Shown: positions 16,623 through 24,308, counted from the first letter of the stretch. The stretch: DNA of 37,684 nucleotides from Caldilineales bacterium (GCA_024102915.1 JAGFJG010000191.1:1-37684), one strand, 5' to 3'. Numbers and translations are program-made. The notes: generated by a model from the sequence alone, not told the origin.

Positions 16623-17218
16623 GGGTAAAAGTCCAGAATATCTTTGAGCGTTTCCTCGGAAATGTCTTTATTAACTGCCAGCCAGATCACCATCGATCTT
16701 GCGCGAAAATAGAAATGCTTCTGCCCCATACCTTCCAGTTCAAACACTTCCCTTCCTCCAATATTCCGCACGGCCTGGGGCCGAAAGGGTGAATTACCCT
16801 CGGCGATGCGCGCCTGCATCACATCGACCATACGTCCCGCGAAAAAGGGTAAAGGCGCGCCTGCCACCCACAGAATTGCTTCGCCTTGGCCCCCATACTT
16901 GGCCACCGCACCGCTGCTCAGTGGGAAGCGATTGTCGTGCAGACGGTTGATCTCCGTGACCGCTTGTTTTCCCTCGATGGTTGTGGATAGCGCCATGCCG
17001 GCCACACTCGTGGGAATTGACGCTCCGCCAGGCTGGGTGATCGCTGCCGTCCACCACGCAACGCCAAGGACCGATATTAACGCCACCACACCGAGCCCAA
17101 TCAAGACAAATGGCAACGCTCTCTCGATCTTTCTCGTCATCTGTACCGATGAAAGCCCCAATGGAGGCTGGGCATTCATGATACCGAGTCGCTTTTTGTC
17201 AGGCGATTGGGCTATCAT
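16619..17218 (-). CDS. Membrane-anchored protein of unknown function
   Basis: A 199-residue protein as annotated from ATG 17218. A cytosolic tail precedes one transmembrane helix (FVLIGLGVVALISVLGVAWW), followed by an extracytoplasmic domain of about 130 residues (VAGMALSTTIEGKQAVTEIN, FELEGMGQKHFYFRARSMVIWLAVN) that I do not recognise. The start is uncertain: ATGs at 17179 and 17140 and a TTG at 17257 are also in frame and none has a good ribosome site. The stop overlaps the start of the DUF2933-like gene, so it is the first recognisable gene of the operon that continues to 9778. Confidence 0.65.
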   Translation of the reverse strand: MIAQSPDKKRLGIMNAQPPLGLSSVQMTRKIERALPFVLIGLGVVALISVLGVAWWTAAITQPGGASIPTSVAGMALSTTIEGKQAVTEINRLHDNRFPLSSGAVAKYGGQGEAILWVAGAPLPFFAGRMVDVMQARIAEGNSPFRPQAVRNIGGREVFELEGMGQKHFYFRARSMVIWLAVNKDISEETLKDILDFYP

Positions 17219-17913
17219 GGCACTTGGAGCAACTGGCAACATTGGTGGCGAGATCAAAAAGGGAGAGCGTTGCGCTGTGGAATCGGCAGCATCCGAAATT
17301 GATACTGTATGTTCAGCATAATAGAAATGTTTGCGAGATTAGAGGGCCAAATGGCCTATTGTGTGATTTCCTTCTCAAGAAACGCGCTAACAGTATTGTC
17401 GCGACCAACGTATCAGCAATCGTCCGATCAGGCTTGCCACAAGCCCGCACTTTTCGAGCACACTACATTCACACGAACTTGTCATGCTGATGCAAGGATC
17501 AGACAAACTTGATTCGTCCACGAAAACAACCCTAATTTTATTGCCGAGACGTTGTAACGAATGGATGAAAGTGGCGGTTGCCACGGGGATAGCGCTCTTG
17601 GCGGCGCGATAGATTTTTGCATGGGAGCGAGCTTCGGTACGATGTTACGTGTGGCGCTTATGAGGGCATAGCGAACTCGAACTTCTAACCATTCACCAAA
17701 CCTTATCCTCACGGTAGCTGTTCACCTCGCAGGACATGTTCGTTTGAACGACGAAAAATGGAACGCGGATGGGCATAACTTCGGATGCAAAGCGGACAAG
17801 CGCAGTTAAACGCGGATATTTTCATCTGTGTAATCCGCGTAATCTGTGGCTCAAAGAATAGCAAGGAGATCTCATACTCCTCACGATTGGCGACACTTTG
17901 ATGCCGGTCGTCT
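17219..17913. other. Intergenic stretch of about 695 nt without a convincing gene
   Basis: Several short open frames exist on both strands but none has a domain, ribosome site or neighbour support. A minus-strand segment near 17500-17560 reads IRVVFVDESSLSD, which faintly recalls a transposase DDE segment and could be a remnant. Near 17812-17862 there is the word string ATCTGTGTAATCCGCG followed by TAATCTGTGG, a type of dispersed intergenic sequence I have seen in several phyla. The promoter of the minus-strand ccm operon must lie toward the left end. Confidence 0.4.
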
Positions 17914-18648
17914 TCATTCTATTTGGCGGAGGGCTGGATCGGCCGGATTCCCCAGAATTTTTTTGCCAGTATCAATCTTATAGAATACATCGTCCAGAGC
18001 GACGACAAAGCGTTTTTCAGATGTCGTTTGGTCGATTTGCGTACCGGCCTGATCATAGACCGTCGCCACAAACTCATCCAGATCCCGCGCCGCCGGCCCG
18101 CGGATCACACGTCCATCCTGACGGAAGCGAGAACCATGGCAGGGACACTCGAAGCGTTGGGTCTGGTCCTTCCACTCGTACAGACAGCCAAGATGAGTAC
18201 AGACCTTGTACAATGCTTTCATACCGTCTTCAGTATGCGACCACCAGAATTTGCCCTGTAGATATTCATCCGGCCTGGCACTGATTTCCGGCAGCGGGCC
18301 AGTCAGTGTGAATACGCCGCCGAACTGGCCGGTCCTGAACCGGGGATAGCTGAACCAGAGAGTGGCAACGCCGCCCTGCACTGCGACCAGCCCCAGCGTT
18401 GCACCCCATGCATATGTCAAAAACTCCCGACGATTCATTGTGAGAGACTCGGCTTTAGATTGGATTTGGGCCGTCGGCAGTCTCTGGGCGCTGGAGCGCG
18501 GCGCCAGGTAAACTGCCTTTTCCAGCAGCGCCTTCTCTCTAACGCTTCGAGGTTCCGTCTGCGATCTGGCAGCTTTGATTGTCTGAAAGCTGCTGGCTGC
18601 GGCATCTGATTCGGAGGGATCTGCCTCCGAGTTGGTAAGATCATTCAT
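17914..18648 (-). CDS. Rieske [2Fe-2S] iron-sulfur protein
   Basis: A 244-residue membrane-anchored Rieske protein. A long polar N-terminus (about 70 residues) precedes a Tat-like NRREFL segment and a single transmembrane helix (about 80-100), then the Rieske fold. The cluster ligands are in CTHLGC (Cys150, His152) and CPCHGS (Cys168, His171), with Cys155 and Cys170 placed for the usual disulfide. Rieske proteins pass electrons from quinol to cytochrome c in bc-type complexes. No cytochrome b gene is adjacent, so its partner is unknown. I chose ATG 18648 because AAGGGC lies upstream; the frame extends to 18765 without support. The neighbouring upstream gene is the SHOCT protein at 18843. Confidence 0.9.
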   Translation of the reverse strand: MNDLTNSEADPSESDAAASSFQTIKAARSQTEPRSVREKALLEKAVYLAPRSSAQRLPTAQIQSKAESLTMNRREFLTYAWGATLGLVAVQGGVATLWFSYPRFRTGQFGGVFTLTGPLPEISARPDEYLQGKFWWSHTEDGMKALYKVCTHLGCLYEWKDQTQRFECPCHGSRFRQDGRVIRGPAARDLDEFVATVYDQAGTQIDQTTSEKRFVVALDDVFYKIDTGKKILGNPADPALRQIE

Positions 18649-18799
18649 GAGATTGCCCTTCAATGTGGAAATAGGTTGCCTATCGGAGACACCGCTAACA
18701 TCTCCATCTACCATCTTATCTTTCCGGCGGCAAGCGCAAAAGGGCAAAATGGCCTGTATGCTCACAGGCTTTATCGGCTACCAGCAGGAGCGCGAGAAT

Positions 18800-18827
18800 C
18801 CCTCGACCGCCGAGGGGTGGTCGAGGG
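18800..18827 (-). terminator. Hairpin between the SHOCT and Rieske genes
   Basis: CCCTCGACC (18800-18808) pairs perfectly with GGTCGAGGG (18819-18827), 16 nt past the stop of the minus-strand SHOCT gene. The following minus-strand bases (ATTCTCG) make only a weak U-tract, so partial termination is possible. Confidence 0.5.
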
Positions 18828-18842
18828 TGAGTAAGGCGAGAA

Positions 18843-19088
18843 TCAAGCCAGAATATCTTGTCGCATGGAATCATACTCGGATTTGGTGATCTCGCCTCGG
18901 GCATAGCGTTGCTTGAGCAGGTCCAATGCAGGGGGGCTTGCGTCTGCTATTGGGGGATGAGTCGAGCCATTGCCGCTGCTGATGCGGGGTACGAGGGCGG
19001 ACAACCCCCAAACGACTAGGACGATAAGACCGCCCCAGATCAGGATCATGAATAGGATGCCGAAGCCTCCCATGCCGAATGCCATCAT
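18843..19088 (-). CDS. Small SHOCT-domain membrane protein
   Basis: An 81-residue protein with one transmembrane helix (MGGFGILFMILIWGGLIVLV, then VWGLSALVP) and a C-terminal SHOCT motif (LLKQRYARGEITKSEYDSMR). SHOCT modules are short helical pairs often found at the ends of small membrane proteins; the function is unknown. ATG 19088 has a perfect GGAGGT 6 nt upstream; a longer open frame to 19472 covers regulatory and remnant DNA. It is a paralogue of the divergently placed 84-residue gene at 20464, and both share an upstream TCA-repeat pattern. Confidence 0.8.
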   Translation of the reverse strand: MMAFGMGGFGILFMILIWGGLIVLVVWGLSALVPRISSGNGSTHPPIADASPPALDLLKQRYARGEITKSEYDSMRQDILA

Positions 19089-19154
19089 ATTAAACCTCCA
19101 GTGTAATGAGTAGGATAGGCGATGAAAGAGGGGAACACTTATATGTTCGCGCCA

Positions 19155-19187
19155 AGATGTGAACCAATTGTGAACGCAATGTGACAT
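19155..19187 (-). promoter_or_regulatory. Triple direct repeat upstream of the SHOCT gene
   Basis: On the minus strand TGTCACATTGCG, TTCACAATTGG and TTCACATC place TCACA three times with an exact 11-nt period (TCA at 19184-19182, 19173-19171 and 19162-19160). One-turn direct repeats are typical of OmpR/PhoB-type response-regulator sites. It lies about 72-99 nt upstream of the start at 19088. Confidence 0.5.
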
Positions 19188-19286
19188 TCCTGTAGAACAA
19201 AATGTCGGCATAGAAGTCAATCTCGGATTGATGTCTTGCGTCAGAGACAGAGCCGACAGTAAGGTGGCGTATTTCTCACGAAGATG

Positions 19287-19559
19287 CATTGTGGAATAGG
19301 TGCAGATTCGGGATATGATCGTAGTGCGTCCGGCGGATCGAATTCCTGTGAATTCCTGTTGCAGCGCTACGAAAGCAGGATCAACCAAAACCCCATCACC
19401 GGCGGAAGGGTGTCTGTGGACAAGCACGAGGAACATGCCCAGGCGCAGGAATTGACTCTGCCGGCCGCACATTATCTGGAGAATATCTGCGGCCAGGGCG
19501 TGCGCAGCGAGGTAGAAGGATTGCCTGTCGCTATCGAGTCGTTGAAACTGTTTGGTTAG
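19287..19559 (+). pseudogene. Internally deleted remnant of a P1B-type ATPase gene
   Basis: Frame 1 from 19299 reads VQIRDMIVVRPADRIPV, matching VQIGDVVVARPGDRIPV of the intact ATPase at 28162-30546. After a frameshift, about 19360-19430 reads INQNPITGGRVSVDK (intact: VDQSPITGESVPVDK). The sequence then jumps to LTLPAAHYLENICGQGVRSE, the segment found about 550 bp further on in the intact gene. The membrane metal site and DKTGT domain are deleted, so it cannot pump. Nucleotide similarity to the intact gene is high, so this is a decayed paralogue or a relic of an earlier duplication. Confidence 0.85.
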
Positions 19560-19744
19560 TGGCTCAGAATTGACTGGCGCCTAAGGTCGGTTGCGTTGGT
19601 GAAATTGGCAATATGTCTGTTTCCGGATATTTGGGAGACTGTAAAGCCACGAAACCAAGCGATTGATCATCAGACCGTCAGCTTCTTGGACGGTTAGATT
19701 CACGTCTTATCAAGCGTCAGTCAAAAATTACCACTACCACTGTT

Positions 19745-20360
19745 TGAAATGGAATGGAAGGGCTGATCGATGGTGTGCTGCCAGCGGAACCGGCCACCTA
19801 TCAGGGGGTGCAGCGAGAGGCGTTGCGCCTGCAAAGGCTAGTGCAGGACCTACAAGTTTTGTCTCAGGCTGAGGCTGGCTTTATCCCGCTTGAATTGCAT
19901 CCCATCGCCCCGGCAGCACTGGCGGCGGCGGCGGTGGAACGCCTGCAACTGCAATTTGAAGATAAGGGCGTCACGCTGCGCGAGGCGACAGACGCGAATC
20001 TGCCGCCGGTTCTGGCGGATGCGGCGCGGCCGACCCAGGTGCTTTTGAATTTATTGGGTAATGCTCTGCACTATACGCCAGCCGGGGGCGAGGTGACGGT
20101 GTGTGTCAGGCAAGAGGGTGATGAAGTGACGTTTCTGGTCGAGGATAGCGGCATCGGCATCTCGGACGAAGATTTGCCGCATCTATTCGAGCGGTTCTAT
20201 CGTGTGGATAAGTCGCGCGCGCGCGGGCGGCGGCTCGGGCATTGGCCTGACCATCGCCCGGCATTGGGTGGAGGCGCAGGGCGGGCGGGTTTGGGGCGAG
20301 AGCGAGGGGCTGGGACGTGGCAGCGTGTTTGGGTTCACGCTGCCTGTGGCGCTGCCGTAG
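19745..20360 (+). pseudogene. Sensor histidine kinase remnant (BaeS-like)
   Basis: The translation from about 19754 starts just after where an H-box would be (EGLIDGVLPAEPATYQGVQ, LVQDLQVLSQAEAG) and runs through the N box (LLNLLGNALHYTP) and DSGIGI to FYRVDKSRARG. There a shift in a CGCGCGCGCG run (about 20217-20226) breaks the frame. In the shifted frame homology goes on (GSGIGLTIARHWVEAQGG, GRGSVFGFTLPVALP) to the TAG at 20358-20360. The gene has lost its sensor domain and catalytic His and carries a frameshift. Its response-regulator partner may be the factor reading the TCA repeats nearby, but that gene is not in the window. Confidence 0.85.
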
Positions 20361-20369
20361 TTCTTCATC

Positions 20370-20402
20370 AAATCGTCATATTGGCGCGTCAAGAACGTCA
20401 CA
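20370..20402 (+). promoter_or_regulatory. Operator candidate upstream of the 84-residue SHOCT gene
   Basis: AAATCGTCATATTG (20370-20383) and CGTCACA (20396-20402) recur with identical bases and identical 26-nt offset upstream of the DUF1573 gene (27071-27103). The outer CGTCA units are 22 nt apart, two helical turns. The site ends 61 nt before the ATG at 20464. Confidence 0.5.
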
Positions 20403-20463
20403 CTGGCCGCATAGGATAGAGGCACCCCTGTTCGTTGTACGATCCTAATTCGGAGGTGAAACC

Positions 20464-20718
20464 ATGATGGGTTTCGGCTTTGGCGGCATCGACTTCCTGA
20501 TTATGCTGCTGTTGTTGCTTCTGACTGTTGGTCTAGCCATCTGGTTTGTCAGCGTTCTATTTCCCCGGACGGATGTGCGGACCGGCGATTCTACCCGCCA
20601 GTCGTCGCGTCCGCAGGGTGAATCGGCAGTCGATATCCTGCAGCGGCGGTATGCCCGCGGTGAACTGACACAATCGGAATATGAATCGATGCGCCGCGAT
20701 TTGACGGACGCCGTTTGA
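20464..20718 (+). CDS. Small SHOCT-domain membrane protein
   Basis: An 84-residue protein with one transmembrane helix (FLIMLLLLLLTVGLAIWFV) and a C-terminal SHOCT motif (ILQRRYARGELTQSEYESMR). It is a clear paralogue of the 81-residue minus-strand gene at 18843-19088. The start is supported by GGAGGTG 5 nt before ATG 20464. The stop overlaps the cytochrome c start (TTGA), so the two are translationally coupled. Function unknown; it heads the plus-strand copper/cytochrome cluster. Confidence 0.8.
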   Translation: MMGFGFGGIDFLIMLLLLLLTVGLAIWFVSVLFPRTDVRTGDSTRQSSRPQGESAVDILQRRYARGELTQSEYESMRRDLTDAV

Positions 20719-21200
20719 AATCAATCATACCCGGCCGATTTGTCCGTGTCCCGGCCATCCGCTTCGTCTTACTTGTCGTGGCGGTTGCAGTGCTGGCGGC
20801 ATGCGCGCGGGGCGCTGCGAATGGACAGCAGCCGCAAACGGAGGAGATCGAGCGCGGCGCTGTGATCTATACGGAGCGATGCGCCGTCTGCCACGGCCCC
20901 AACGGCGAAGGCGAGCCGAATTGGAAGACGCCCAAAGAAGATGGAACCTATCCCGCCCCGCCGCATACCGCCGACGGCCACACATGGCATCACGGCGATG
21001 ACCTGCTTTTCCAGATCATCAAAGGCGGTGGCGACAGTCTCGAAATCCCCGGTTTCAATAGCAACATGCCCGCATTCGCCGAAACCCTGAATGACGACGA
21101 CATTTTGGCAGTGCTGGCCTATCTCAAGAGCCTGTGGCCCGACGAGCAGCGCCAATTCCAACACGAAGTCAGCCTGCAAGAATCCGCGACCGCACAGTAA
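20715..21200 (+). CDS. Lipoprotein c-type cytochrome
   Basis: A 161-residue lipoprotein monohaem cytochrome c. The signal sequence ends in a lipobox (VLAAC, Cys30), the haem motif is CAVCH (Cys56, Cys59, His60) and the probable axial Met is in NSNMPAF (Met118). The surrounding pattern (GAVIYTERCAVCHGPNGEGE, LNDDDILAVLAYLKSLW) is that of short class I cytochromes. It is expected to carry electrons at the outer face of the membrane and needs the ccm system nearby. TTG 20715 overlaps the SHOCT stop. The cupredoxin gene follows after 32 nt. Confidence 0.9.
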   Translation: MKSIIPGRFVRVPAIRFVLLVVAVAVLAACARGAANGQQPQTEEIERGAVIYTERCAVCHGPNGEGEPNWKTPKEDGTYPAPPHTADGHTWHHGDDLLFQIIKGGGDSLEIPGFNSNMPAFAETLNDDDILAVLAYLKSLWPDEQRQFQHEVSLQESATAQ

Positions 21201-21232
21201 TTCTATCCACCACACACCACCAGGAGTTCATC

Positions 21233-21730
21233 ATGAAAACGCTAACAATAGCCGCCTCGATTCTCATTCTTGCTGTCGTGCTGGCTGCATGTAGCGGCAG
21301 CCCGCCCGAACCGGTACGCTACACCATCGACATGACCGAATATGCCTTCTCGCCGCCCTCGCTCGACCTCAAAGTGGGGCAGGATGTGGAATTGACCCTT
21401 ATCAACAGCGGACAACTGGTGCATGAGGTCATGTTTGGCAAAGACGTGATGATGATGAACAATCGCCCGTCCGGCTTCCAGACGGATATGTTCGAATCCA
21501 CCGGCACAACTCCGGAAGTGACGATGACAAACGTCATGGAAATGGATGAGCACGGTGAAGAGGAGACGCACGCCGGCTTCATGGTGGCGTTACCGCAAGG
21601 CGAGGGCCAGGCCGTCATCAAATTCAAAGTCACTCCGCAGATGGCGGGCGAATGGGAGATGGGCTGCTTTGAGCAGGACGGCGTGCACTACGACGCCGGC
21701 ATGAAAGGCAAAGTGACCATATCGCGCTGA
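21233..21730 (+). CDS. Cupredoxin-like copper lipoprotein
   Basis: A 165-residue lipoprotein (lipobox VVLAAC, Cys20) with a cupredoxin fold: YAFSPPSLDLKVGQDVELTL, then LVHEVMFG and a C-terminal EWEMGCFEQDGVHYDAGM. A type-1 copper site is visible as His64, Cys145, His152 and Met157, with a slightly long Cys-His spacing. Extra Met and His residues in the middle (DVMMMNNR, VMEMDEHGEEETHAG) may bind more copper. The ATG at 21233 follows AGGAG. Likely role: electron transfer or periplasmic copper binding next to cytochrome c. A 19-bp inverted repeat follows the stop. Confidence 0.88.
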   Translation: MKTLTIAASILILAVVLAACSGSPPEPVRYTIDMTEYAFSPPSLDLKVGQDVELTLINSGQLVHEVMFGKDVMMMNNRPSGFQTDMFESTGTTPEVTMTNVMEMDEHGEEETHAGFMVALPQGEGQAVIKFKVTPQMAGEWEMGCFEQDGVHYDAGMKGKVTISR

Positions 21731-21736
21731 TTCATT

Positions 21737-21802
21737 GACCTCCGGGTGGTGGCTACCAAGTATTCCAGGAACCTGGGCGGAAATAGCCACCACCCGGAGG
21801 TC
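21737..21802. repeat. Perfect 19-bp inverted repeat
   Basis: GACCTCCGGGTGGTGGCTA (21737-21755) is exactly complementary to 21784-21802. The 28-nt loop contains a smaller hairpin CCAGG-AA-CCTGG. It lies between the cupredoxin gene and the PCYCGC lipoprotein gene, so it may act as a terminator or attenuator, or be a dispersed palindromic element. No T-run follows. Confidence 0.7.
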
Positions 21803-21859
21803 GGTTCCAGACATCCACCTAACGACACCCCTGCTACGCACTCTCACCACAGAAATCCC

Positions 21860-22306
21860 ATGCATCGCCACCCACATCGCATCCTTCTATTACTGCTCCT
21901 GGTTCCGCTTCTGGCGTTGACTGCCTGCGCGGGCGGAGAGCGACCCGCCGCAACTGAAGTCAAGCTCGCCCCCGAATCAGCTTTGCCCGCCGACCTGCGC
22001 GACGCTCCCGCCGAGGTCAAAGAGGCCTACCGCTTCGCCATTGCTAACAAAGAGTTGCTGGAGCAAATTCCCTGCTTTTGCGGCTGCGTCGACGTCGGCC
22101 ACACCTCGAACTACGCCTGCTATGTGGCCGAAGATGGCGGGCCGGGCACATTCCTGCAATTCGATAGCCACGCTCTGGGCTGAGGGATCTGCGTCGACAT
22201 CACGCGTGACGTGATGAAAATGCTCCCTGAAGGCAAGACCGTCGAAGAAATGCGCGAGATCATCATTGCTCGCTATGGCAATCTCGGCCCGTCCACTGAT
22301 CAGTAG
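21860..22306 (+). CDS. PCYCGC-motif lipoprotein, predicted selenoprotein (UGIC)
   Basis: A 148-residue lipoprotein if TGA at 22181 is read as selenocysteine. It has a signal sequence with lipobox LTAC (Cys23), the family motif PCFCGC (Cys72, Cys74, Cys76), GHTSNYACYV (His81, Cys87) and FDSHALG. TGA then stands where the family has Cys, and homology continues in frame as GICVDITRDVMKMLPEGKTV up to TAG at 22304, giving a UxxC pair (Sec108, Cys111). A perfect 7-bp hairpin with a GU-containing loop follows 21 nt after TGA. Without readthrough the protein would lose its last third. The family is of unknown function and often accompanies copper genes; a metal-binding or thiol-redox role is likely. 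Confidence 0.8.
22198..22216 (+). promoter_or_regulatory. Bacterial SECIS-like hairpin of the PCYCGC gene
   Basis: CATCACG (22198-22204) pairs perfectly with CGTGATG (22210-22216) around loop CGTGA. The loop begins 21 nt after TGA 22181-22183, inside the coding sequence, as in bacterial SECIS elements. GU is at loop positions 2-3. Confidence 0.75.
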
Positions 22307-22307
22307 G

Positions 22308-22385
22308 CAGTATTCAGTAAGCAGTGTTCAGTAATCTGTCACTGGCGGCGAAACCCGTCAACTGATTACTGCTTACTGAATACTG
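22308..22385. repeat. 18-bp inverted repeat of word-like sequence
   Basis: CAGTATTCAGTAAGCAGT (22308-22325) is exactly complementary to 22368-22385, and the flanks (GTTCAGTAATCTG, GATTACTG) continue the pairing imperfectly. It fills nearly the whole gap between the selenoprotein gene and the CuA-domain gene. It may be a terminator or a dispersed palindromic element. Confidence 0.65.
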
Positions 22386-22397
22386 AACACCTCCACC

Positions 22398-22862
22398 ATG
22401 CGCCCCGCCATCCTCGTTGCCCTCACCATCCTCCTGGCTCTGGCCGCTTTACTGATTCCGCTGCCGTTGGCTGAAGCCGCGCCGGTCGAACACCGCATCG
22501 AACTTGATGCGCGCATGTTCGCCTTCACACCCAGCCGCGTGGAAGTCAACCGCGGCGACACCGTTACCATCACACTGCGCTCAGAGGATGTGGTGCATGG
22601 CGTGTATGTCGACGGCTACGATGTGAACATCATCGCCGAGCCGGGCAAACCGGCCCAGGCCAGCTTCATCGCCGACCGCCGTGGCAAATTTCGCTTCCGC
22701 TGCTCCGTCACCTGTGGTTCCCTCCACCCCTTCATGATCGGCGAACTCGTCGTCGGCCCCAACCTGCCCTTTTGGCGAGCCAGCGCGGCATTACTCGTCG
22801 TGGTGGTCGGGACGATGCTAACGCTGGGCGTGAGACGTGAAGACGTAAAACGTGAAACGTGA
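22398..22862 (+). CDS. CuA-domain membrane protein (cytochrome oxidase subunit II-like)
   Basis: A 154-residue cupredoxin with an N-terminal signal/anchor (residues 4-27) and a C-terminal transmembrane helix (about 128-144). The copper site reads His67 (VVHGVYV), then CSVTCGSLHPFM with Cys102, Cys106, His110 and Met113, which is exactly the C-x3-C-x3-H-x2-M binuclear CuA signature of cytochrome oxidase subunit II and nitrous oxide reductase. It lacks the N-terminal double helix of a normal subunit II, and no subunit I gene is nearby. The last 15 residues run into repeated CGTGA-type DNA and may be spurious. It precedes the 4Fe-4S membrane protein. Confidence 0.85.
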   Translation: MRPAILVALTILLALAALLIPLPLAEAAPVEHRIELDARMFAFTPSRVEVNRGDTVTITLRSEDVVHGVYVDGYDVNIIAEPGKPAQASFIADRRGKFRFRCSVTCGSLHPFMIGELVVGPNLPFWRASAALLVVVVGTMLTLGVRREDVKRET

Positions 22863-22872
22863 GATCCATCCC

Positions 22873-22907
22873 CGCTACTCGCCACCCGCTACTCGCCACC
22901 CGCCACC
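22873..22907. repeat. Tandem 14-bp repeat
   Basis: CGCTACTCGCCACC occurs twice in tandem (22873-22886, 22887-22900) followed by a partial copy CGCCACC. It occupies the gap before the 4Fe-4S gene and continues a run of CGTGA-like words (about 22830-22862). No ribosome site is visible between it and ATG 22914. Confidence 0.7.
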
Positions 22908-22913
22908 CGCCCC

Positions 22914-24308
22914 ATGACACCAACCATCCGCCCCGACTCCTCCTGGCGCTTCGACCTCACCCGTATTCCCTGGATCTACCGGGCGCTGCGCTGGCGGCCC
23001 CTGCAATTCTCGCTGGTGCTGATCATGTTGGCCTTTTTTGTGCTGGCCATCCTCACCAGCTTCTTCGGCACGCCCGCCGGCAACCGCAACTTCGCCATCA
23101 TCTTCGTCTGGATCGTGTGGTGGGCGCTGGTCATCATCCTCATGGTGCCGGCGCTGGGCCGGGGTTGGTGCGCCATCTGCCCCATCCCCGCGCCGGGCGA
23201 ATGGATGCAACGCCAGAGTTTTGTGCATCCCCGCCGCCGCACGCTGTGGACGCTGGGCAAACGCTGGCCCAAAAAACTCAAGAACATCTGGCTGCAGAAC
23301 TTTTCCTTCCTCACAGTCGCCCTGTTCTCGGCCATCATCCTCACCCGTCCGTCCGCTACCGGCATCGTCCTCCTGGCCTTCATCCTGGTGGCGATGGGGT
23401 TGAGCCTGGTGTACGAACGCCGCACCTTTTGCCGCTACGTCTGCCCGGTCGGCGGCTTCATCGGCCTGTACAGCATGGCCGCGCCCATCGAACTGCGCGT
23501 CAAAGACATTGATGTATGCCGCACGCACGACAGCAAAGACTGCTACCTGGGCAACGAGCACGGCTTCGGCTGCCCGTGGATGGTATTCCCCGGCAGCTTG
23601 CAGCGCAACACCCATTGCGGACTCTGCACCGAATGTATGAAAACCTGCACGATGGACAACGTCGCCGTCAATCTGCGTTTGCCCGGCCTCGACTTCTTCG
23701 TGGCTAAGCAGCGGCGCATGGACGAAGCCTACAAAGCCTTCATCATGCTGACCTGCGCTCTGGCCTACTCGGTCGTCCTGCTCGGCCCCTGGGGCTTGCT
23801 CAAGGACGCCGCCAACTTCGTCCGCATCGATTGGTGGTTGCTCTACGCCGCCGGATTCCTCGCCCTGAATCTGCTGATTGTGCCGGGCATTTTCTTCCTC
23901 GCCGCCGCTGCCAGTCGCAAACTGGGCGATTTCCCTAAGATTTCCGCCCGCACCCATTTCATCGACCTCTCGTACAGCCTCATCCCCCTGGGCCTGGCCG
24001 CCTGGATCGCCTTCAGCCTCGGCTTCGTGCTGGTCAACATCAGCTACGCTCTGCCCGTGATCGCCGACCCCTTCGGCTGGGGCTGGAATCTGTTCGGGCT
24101 GCGCGATGTCGCCTGGACGCCCATCCTCCCCGACCTCGTGCCCTATCTTCAGGTTCCTGTGCTGCTTGGCGGCCTCGCCTTCGCCCTCTACACGCTCTGG
24201 CGCATCCTGGGCGAACGCACGCAAGCCCGCCTGACTACCGCCGCCCTGCCGCCCGCCCTCTTCCTCACCCTTGCCACCTTCGGCTTCCTGTGGCTTTATC
24301 TGGGCTAA
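22914..24308 (+). CDS. NosR/NapH/CcoG-like 4Fe-4S polytopic membrane protein
   Basis: A 464-residue membrane protein with about ten hydrophobic segments and ferredoxin-type motifs. Visible are GWCAICPIP (Cys86, Cys89), FCRYVCPVGGFIG (Cys173, Cys177), single Cys202, Cys210 and Cys220, and THCGLCTECMKTC (Cys235, Cys238, Cys241, Cys245). Such proteins (NosR, NapH, CcoG and relatives) move electrons from quinol across the membrane or help assemble copper or iron enzymes. Flanking by two CuA-domain genes suggests it feeds electrons to, or loads metal into, those copper proteins. The usual C-x3-CP after the last cluster is replaced by CTMDN. The C-terminal 200 residues carry further membrane helices without motifs I recognise. 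Confidence 0.85.
   Translation: MTPTIRPDSSWRFDLTRIPWIYRALRWRPLQFSLVLIMLAFFVLAILTSFFGTPAGNRNFAIIFVWIVWWALVIILMVPALGRGWCAICPIPAPGEWMQRQSFVHPRRRTLWTLGKRWPKKLKNIWLQNFSFLTVALFSAIILTRPSATGIVLLAFILVAMGLSLVYERRTFCRYVCPVGGFIGLYSMAAPIELRVKDIDVCRTHDSKDCYLGNEHGFGCPWMVFPGSLQRNTHCGLCTECMKTCTMDNVAVNLRLPGLDFFVAKQRRMDEAYKAFIMLTCALAYSVVLLGPWGLLKDAANFVRIDWWLLYAAGFLALNLLIVPGIFFLAAAASRKLGDFPKISARTHFIDLSYSLIPLGLAAWIAFSLGFVLVNISYALPVIADPFGWGWNLFGLRDVAWTPILPDLVPYLQVPVLLGGLAFALYTLWRILGERTQARLTTAALPPALFLTLATFGFLWLYLG

Noticed and set aside
17387..17584. Transposase fragment with VVFVDESSL
   Set aside because: The match is too short, with no supporting homology in the flanking frames, so it is noted only within the intergenic entry.
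19089..19472. N-terminal extension of the minus-strand SHOCT protein
   Set aside because: The perfect GGAGGT before ATG 19088 and the operator-like repeats within the extension argue for the short form.
22875..24224. A 449-residue frame on the minus strand
   Set aside because: It is the antisense of the 4Fe-4S membrane protein gene, with composition biased to Glu, Gln, Gly and Asp and no domain.
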